The position numbers and the translations under genes were made by a program. From Thermoplasmata archaeon (lineage in GTDB: Archaea > Thermoplasmatota > Thermoplasmata > Lutacidiplasmatales > UBA184), in NCBI GenBank assembly GCA_013044425.1, contig JABEUK010000207.1, positions 1 to 7,777 on the forward strand: a stretch of DNA of 7,777 bases, read 5' to 3'. The notes under the pieces were generated by a model that was not told the DNA's origin, did no database searches, and was given only the letters and a program-made list of their open reading frames with translations. Below are positions 4,580-7,777 of this stretch, one piece after another. Each line of letters opens with the position of its first letter. Within the stretch, counting starts at the first letter, position 1.

Positions 4580-6094
4580 ATGAGCGGAGCGCCTTCCACG
4601 GACGCGGCGCGACCCTGGCTCGGCCAGTACCCGCCGAACGTTCCGGCCCATGTCGCGATCCCACCGGGGACGCTGCAGGCCGTGATCGGCGAGTCCATGC
4701 GCAATCTTCCGGACCGCACGGCCCTGATCTACTACGGCCGGAGATGGACGTACCGACAGCTCGACCGGGAGAGCGCGCGGTTCGCGGCGAGCCTTCGGCG
4801 GGAGGGGGTCCGCCCGGGAGATCGCGTCGCGCTGTACCTTCCGAACTGCCCGGCCTATCCGATCGCGTTCTTGGGCGTGCTCCGGGCCGGGGGGATCGTC
4901 GTGCAGGTGAGTGCGCTGTACTTTGGGGACGATCTCGCCGCGGTGCTGAAGGACTCCCAGCCGAAGGCGGTCGTCACGCTCGAGATCCTCTACCCGAACT
5001 TGGAACGGGTCCGCGACGCCTTCTACGCCACGGTGGTGTACGTGGCTCGCCTGCGTGAGTTCTACCCGGCGCGGACCCGCCCGTTCGTGAACATGGTCCT
5101 CCGCCGCCAGGGACGCGACACGACGGTGCCCGACGGGCCGGAGATCCGCCGGTGGGGCAAGGTCGTCCGGACCCCGGGGACGATCGACGATCACGTCTGC
5201 GACCCGGCGACCACCGTGGCGGTGTTCCAGTACACGGGAGGCACCACCGGGCTCGCCAAGGCGGCGATGCTCACGCATCGCAACCTCTTGGCGAACATCA
5301 CCCAATTGAACACCTGGAACACCCGGCGCGACCCCGGCCACGAAACGATCCTCGCCTCGATCCCGTTCTTCCACATCTACGGACTGACCGTGGCGCTCCT
5401 CCTCGGGCTGGTCGATGGAGACGCGGTGCTCATCCAGACCCGGCCGGACATCCCCGAGGCGCTCAAGCTCGTCGACCGGTATCACCCGACCCAGCTTCCC
5501 GGGGTCCCCGCGCTGTACATGGGCCTGATCCGGTTCCCCGACATCGGCAAGTTCCACCTCCACTCGATCAAGTTCTGCATGAGCGGCTCGGCCCCGCTCC
5601 CGGTGGAGGTCATGCGCCGCTTCGAAGAGCTGACGGGGGCCCGGCTCATCGAGGGGTACGGCCTCAGCGAGGCGTCGCCCGCGACCCACGCGAACCCCGT
5701 GGAGGGCGCGCGCCGGGCCGGCTCGATCGGTCTCCCCCTCCCCGATACCGATCAGCGCATCGTGGATCTCGAGACCGGGAGGAAGGATGTGCCCCCTGGA
5801 GAGGTGGGGGAATTGTGCGTGCGCGGCCCGCAGGTGATGGTGGGCTACTTCCACAACGCCGCCGACACGAGTGCCGCGCTCGTCGACGGCTGGCTGCACA
5901 CGGGAGATGTGGCGCGGATCGACCCGGACGGCTGGGCCTACATCGTCGATCGCAAGAAGGATATGATCAACGTCGGCGGGTTCAAGGTCTACCCCAGGGA
6001 GGTCGAAGAGATCCTCTTCCAACACGCGGCGGTCGCGGACGCCGCCGTCGTCGGGGCACCCGATGCCGAGCACGGGGAGGTCGTCCGCGCCTAA
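4580..6094 (+). CDS. long-chain acyl-CoA synthetase (FadD-like), ends at a premature TAA
   Basis: This ANL-superfamily enzyme activates a carboxylic acid with ATP to an acyl-adenylate and then to acyl-CoA, feeding the beta-oxidation enzymes nearby. Visible motifs are the ATP-binding loop YTGGTTGLAK (218-227), IPFFHIYGL (261-269), YGLSEASPATH (360-370), the WLHTGD aspartate region (438-443), and DRKKDMINVGGFKVYPREVE (457-476), the hinge and start of the C-terminal domain. ATG 4580 has AGAGGT at 4567-4572. The reading stops at TAA 6092-6094 after 504 residues, in the middle of GEVVRA-x-VGLKPGAS, where relatives usually have Tyr or Phe; TAC to TAA is a single-base change. The remaining 65 codons continue in the same frame and hold the conserved C-terminal lysine. 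Without them, the adenylation step should be impaired. Medium- or long-chain specificity cannot be settled by reading. Confidence 0.85.
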   Translation: MSGAPSTDAARPWLGQYPPNVPAHVAIPPGTLQAVIGESMRNLPDRTALIYYGRRWTYRQLDRESARFAASLRREGVRPGDRVALYLPNCPAYPIAFLGVLRAGGIVVQVSALYFGDDLAAVLKDSQPKAVVTLEILYPNLERVRDAFYATVVYVARLREFYPARTRPFVNMVLRRQGRDTTVPDGPEIRRWGKVVRTPGTIDDHVCDPATTVAVFQYTGGTTGLAKAAMLTHRNLLANITQLNTWNTRRDPGHETILASIPFFHIYGLTVALLLGLVDGDAVLIQTRPDIPEALKLVDRYHPTQLPGVPALYMGLIRFPDIGKFHLHSIKFCMSGSAPLPVEVMRRFEELTGARLIEGYGLSEASPATHANPVEGARRAGSIGLPLPDTDQRIVDLETGRKDVPPGEVGELCVRGPQVMVGYFHNAADTSAALVDGWLHTGDVARIDPDGWAYIVDRKKDMINVGGFKVYPREVEEILFQHAAVADAAVVGAPDAEHGEVVRA

Positions 6095-6292
6095 GTGGGC
6101 CTCAAGCCGGGTGCGAGCGCCACCGCGCCGGAGCTCATCGACTTCGTGCGCGAGCGGCTCGCGCACTACAAGGCGCCCCGCTCGGTCGAGTTCCGCTCGG
6201 AGCTGCCCCGCAGTGGGATCCAGAAGGTGCTCCGGCGGGTCCTGCACGCGGATGCGATCGCGGGAGCGAAGACTACAAGCCCCGGCCCATGA
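6095..6292 (+). pseudogene. C-terminal remainder of the acyl-CoA synthetase after the in-frame TAA
   Basis: This same-frame stretch encodes 65 residues that match the end of FadD-like enzymes: VGLKPGAS, then ELIDFVRERLAHYKAPRSVEF, then ELPRSGIQKVLRRVL. The Lys in IQKVLRR (residue 549 of the joined 570-residue protein) is the conserved A10-motif lysine that positions the substrates during adenylation. Codon 6095 is a GTG directly after the TAA (TAAGTG), so stop-restart translation of a separate C-terminal piece is conceivable. There is no further lesion and the GC bias is intact, so the break is either recent or an artefact. The final TGA lies inside the 3' end of the convergent dehydrogenase gene (20-base overlap). 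Confidence 0.8.
6273..6292. other. convergent 20-bp 3' overlap of two beta-oxidation operons
   Basis: The joined synthetase frame ends with TGA at 6290-6292, while the minus-strand dehydrogenase stop (TAG, complement 6273-6275) lies inside it. If transcripts of both units run through, their 3' ends are complementary. No hairpin or T-rich terminator is visible between the units, so transcription probably ends inside the opposing gene. Confidence 0.7.
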
Positions 6293-7466
6293 GATCGCGC
6301 GAGATCACGAGCCGCTGGATCTCGTTCGTTCCCTCGAAGATCTCGCTGATGCGGGCATCGCGGTAGGCGCGCTCGATCGGCGTGCCCCGGATGTACCCCA
6401 AGCCCCCATGGATCTGGAGCGCCTCGTCGATCACGTCCGCGGCCCACTCCGACGCGAGGCATTTGACGATCGCCGCTTCGCGCGTCTTCTCCAAGCGTTC
6501 GAGATGGCTCCACGCCTTCGGGTTCGTCCCGAGGCGGTCCTGGCGCGCGGCGGCGTGGTAGACCATGTAGCGGAGCGCGTGGATGTGCATCGCCATGTCG
6601 GCGAGCTTGAACTGGATGACCTCGTACTCGCTGATGGGCAGTCCGAACTGGGTCCGGTTCTTGGCGAACTCCATCGCCTGGGTCGTGGCCGCCTGCATGC
6701 CACCGAGCGAGGCGGCCCCGAGCGAGACCCGACCGACGTCGAGGGCGGTCATCGCCACGTGGAAGCCTTTGCCGACGTCCCCGAGGACGTGCTCGGGGCC
6801 GACCTCGACATGATCGAGGATGAGCTCCGCGGTGGAGGTGCCGTGCAGACCCATCTTCTTCTCGCAGCGTCCCACCCGGAACCCCGGGGAGTTCGTGTCC
6901 ACGAGGAACGCGCTCACTCCGCCGTTCGGGCCGAGCTTCGCATTGTTCGCGGCCATCACGATGATCGTATCGGCCTCCCGGCCGTTCGTGCAGTAGAGCT
7001 TCGTTCCCGTGATGCGCCAGCGATCTCCCGCCGCCTCCGCGATCGTGTGGACGGCGCCGGAGTCCGAGCCGGATCCGGGCTCGGTGAGCGCGAAGGCGAG
7101 CAGCTTCTCGCCTTTGGCGGCGGGGAGGAGCCAGCGCTTCTTCTGGGCCTCCGTTCCGTAGTAGAGGAGCGGGGTCGTACCGAGCGACGTGTGGGCCCCG
7201 AGGATGGTGCCGTGGGAGGCGTCGACCCGACCGATCTCTTCGAGTAGGATGCAGTAACCGACCTTGCCGAGACCGAGGCCGCCGTACTCTTCGGGGATCG
7301 GAACTCCGAAGAACCCCTCCTCCTGCATGCGGCGGATCGTCGCGCGCGGGAACTCCTCCTTTTCGTCCATCTCGACCAGGATCGGAGCGACCTCGCGCTC
7401 GAGGAAGGAGCGGACGGCCGTGCGGAACGCCTCCTGGTCGGCGGTGAACGAGAACTCGAACGGCAT
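6273..7466 (-). CDS. acyl-CoA dehydrogenase
   Basis: The 397-residue flavoenzyme has family-typical length and all main landmarks. The N-terminal helical domain (about 1-120) is followed by FALTEPGSGSD (125-135) and the WRITGTK strand (150-156) of the middle beta domain around FAD. The C-terminal domain has RTQFG (271-275), QIHGGLGYI (351-359) and IFEGTNEIQR (376-385). Glu378 in FEGTNE is the expected catalytic base that removes the alpha proton in short/medium-chain enzymes. It oxidises acyl-CoA to trans-2-enoyl-CoA and passes electrons to an electron-transfer flavoprotein, not encoded here. The segment between ARQDRLG and TREAAIVK (about 308-330) looks roughly ten residues longer than in common relatives. 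ATG 7466 lies 2 bases after the hydratase stop, with GAGG (7476-7479) at a spacing of 9 inside that gene, so the two are one operon. Its 3' end overlaps the convergent synthetase frame. Confidence 0.93.
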   Translation of the reverse strand: MPFEFSFTADQEAFRTAVRSFLEREVAPILVEMDEKEEFPRATIRRMQEEGFFGVPIPEEYGGLGLGKVGYCILLEEIGRVDASHGTILGAHTSLGTTPLLYYGTEAQKKRWLLPAAKGEKLLAFALTEPGSGSDSGAVHTIAEAAGDRWRITGTKLYCTNGREADTIIVMAANNAKLGPNGGVSAFLVDTNSPGFRVGRCEKKMGLHGTSTAELILDHVEVGPEHVLGDVGKGFHVAMTALDVGRVSLGAASLGGMQAATTQAMEFAKNRTQFGLPISEYEVIQFKLADMAMHIHALRYMVYHAAARQDRLGTNPKAWSHLERLEKTREAAIVKCLASEWAADVIDEALQIHGGLGYIRGTPIERAYRDARISEIFEGTNEIQRLVISRDLMGRGL

Positions 7467-7468
7467 CG

Positions 7469-7777
7469 CTAGACGCCTCGGAACTTCGGGGGTCGATGTT
7501 CCACGAAGGCGGCAATCCCCTCTCCGAGGTCCTCGCTCGGCAGCACCTCGGTCTCGAAGAGCTTCGTCTCGAGCTCGATCCCCTCGGCCAGGGGGCGCTC
7601 TCGTCCGTCATTGATCGCGCGCTTGGAGGCTTGGACGGCCTTCGGTGCCTTCTGGGCGATGGTGTGCGCGAGGTCGCGGGCGGCACGCAGCTCCTGCCCC
7701 GCTGGAACGACCTTGTTCACCAACCCCAGTCGGAGCGCCTCGGCCGCGGGGATCATCGTCCCGGTGAAGATGAGCTC
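7469..7777 (-). CDS. enoyl-CoA hydratase/crotonase family protein (5' end outside the window)
   Basis: Only the C-terminal 102 residues are present; the frame is open to the right edge and the ATG at 7756 is internal, because ELIFTGTMIPAAEALRLGL before and around it is classic crotonase sequence. Following landmarks are GLVNKVVP, a long helix with APKAVQASKRAIN, and the family ending EDLGEGIAAFVEHRPPKFRG, which forms the trimer-contacting C-terminal helix region. The oxyanion-hole residues and catalytic Glu pair lie upstream and cannot be checked, so hydratase, isomerase or another crotonase activity remain open. Hydration of trans-2-enoyl-CoA fits the neighbouring dehydrogenase, which starts 2 bases after its TAG stop and is probably translated by coupling. 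Confidence 0.88.
   Translation of the reverse strand, partial: ELIFTGTMIPAAEALRLGLVNKVVPAGQELRAARDLAHTIAQKAPKAVQASKRAINDGRERPLAEGIELETKLFETEVLPSEDLGEGIAAFVEHRPPKFRGV

Noticed and set aside
4535..6247. 570-codon open frame on the minus strand
   Set aside because: It lies antisense to the acyl-CoA synthetase, whose motifs are unambiguous. Its translation is Arg/Asp/His-rich without recognisable domains, as expected for the mirror of a GC-biased gene.
6063..7247. 394-codon plus-strand frame opposite the dehydrogenase
   Set aside because: It mirrors the acyl-CoA dehydrogenase and has no domain of its own; its apparent start lies inside the synthetase.
1..7777. CRISPR arrays, tRNA/rRNA genes, insertion sequences, attachment sites or defence systems
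   Set aside because: I looked for direct repeats with spacers, tRNA-like cloverleaf arms, transposase motifs and flanking terminal repeats and saw none; genes fill nearly the whole window.
1..7777. Frequent GATC and CGATCG words
   Set aside because: They look abundant, but many arise from GCG-ATC-GCC type codon runs in a G/C-rich genome; without a count against a shuffled background no claim is justified.

Overview
The window is high-GC DNA with strongly GC-biased third codon positions and almost no spare non-coding sequence. It most likely comes from an uncultured archaeon, probably a Thermoplasmata-like lineage. Three things point that way: (1) small multi-helix membrane proteins ending in a four-cysteine zinc ribbon; (2) an SCP2-type thiolase followed directly by its DUF35 zinc-ribbon/OB-fold partner, a common archaeal arrangement; (3) isolated A/T-rich boxes about 30 bases before start codons that lack a Shine-Dalgarno, which looks like archaeal TATA boxes and leaderless transcripts. 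The lineage is an inference; no rRNA or other marker gene is present.

Layout. Bases 1-143 hold the possible end of an upstream gene, a hairpin and a promoter-like box. Bases 144-1502 encode a large polytopic membrane protein with a GT-C-like look. Bases ~1507-2629 hold two tandem paralogous four-helix, zinc-ribbon-tailed membrane proteins. The same CTTGAAATA box precedes both, and hairpins separate the genes. Bases 2642-2956 encode a small unrecognised protein. Bases 2993-6292 form a plus-strand cluster: thiolase, DUF35 protein and long-chain acyl-CoA synthetase (FadD-like). Facing it on the minus strand are an enoyl-CoA hydratase (cut by the window edge) and an acyl-CoA dehydrogenase, 2 bp apart. 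The two transcription units converge at 6273-6292.

Together the right half encodes most of a fatty-acid beta-oxidation set: acyl activation, dehydrogenation, hydration and thiolysis. The 3-hydroxyacyl-CoA dehydrogenase is not in view. No HMG-CoA synthase is next to the thiolase-DUF35 pair, so fatty or branched acid catabolism is more likely here than the mevalonate pathway.

The most unusual aspect is a run of broken or non-canonical coding signals. The acyl-CoA synthetase has an in-frame TAA that removes its conserved C-terminal lysine motif, although the downstream reading frame is perfectly preserved. The DUF35 gene has no ATG/GTG/TTG upstream of its first zinc cysteines. The first zinc-ribbon membrane gene also lacks a canonical start where both its promoter spacing and its paralogue place one. 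The first membrane gene's frame runs upstream through a TAG to an ATG with a good Shine-Dalgarno, though this last case is weak. These may be consensus errors in a draft assembly, genuine decay, or unusual translation; the sequence alone cannot decide.
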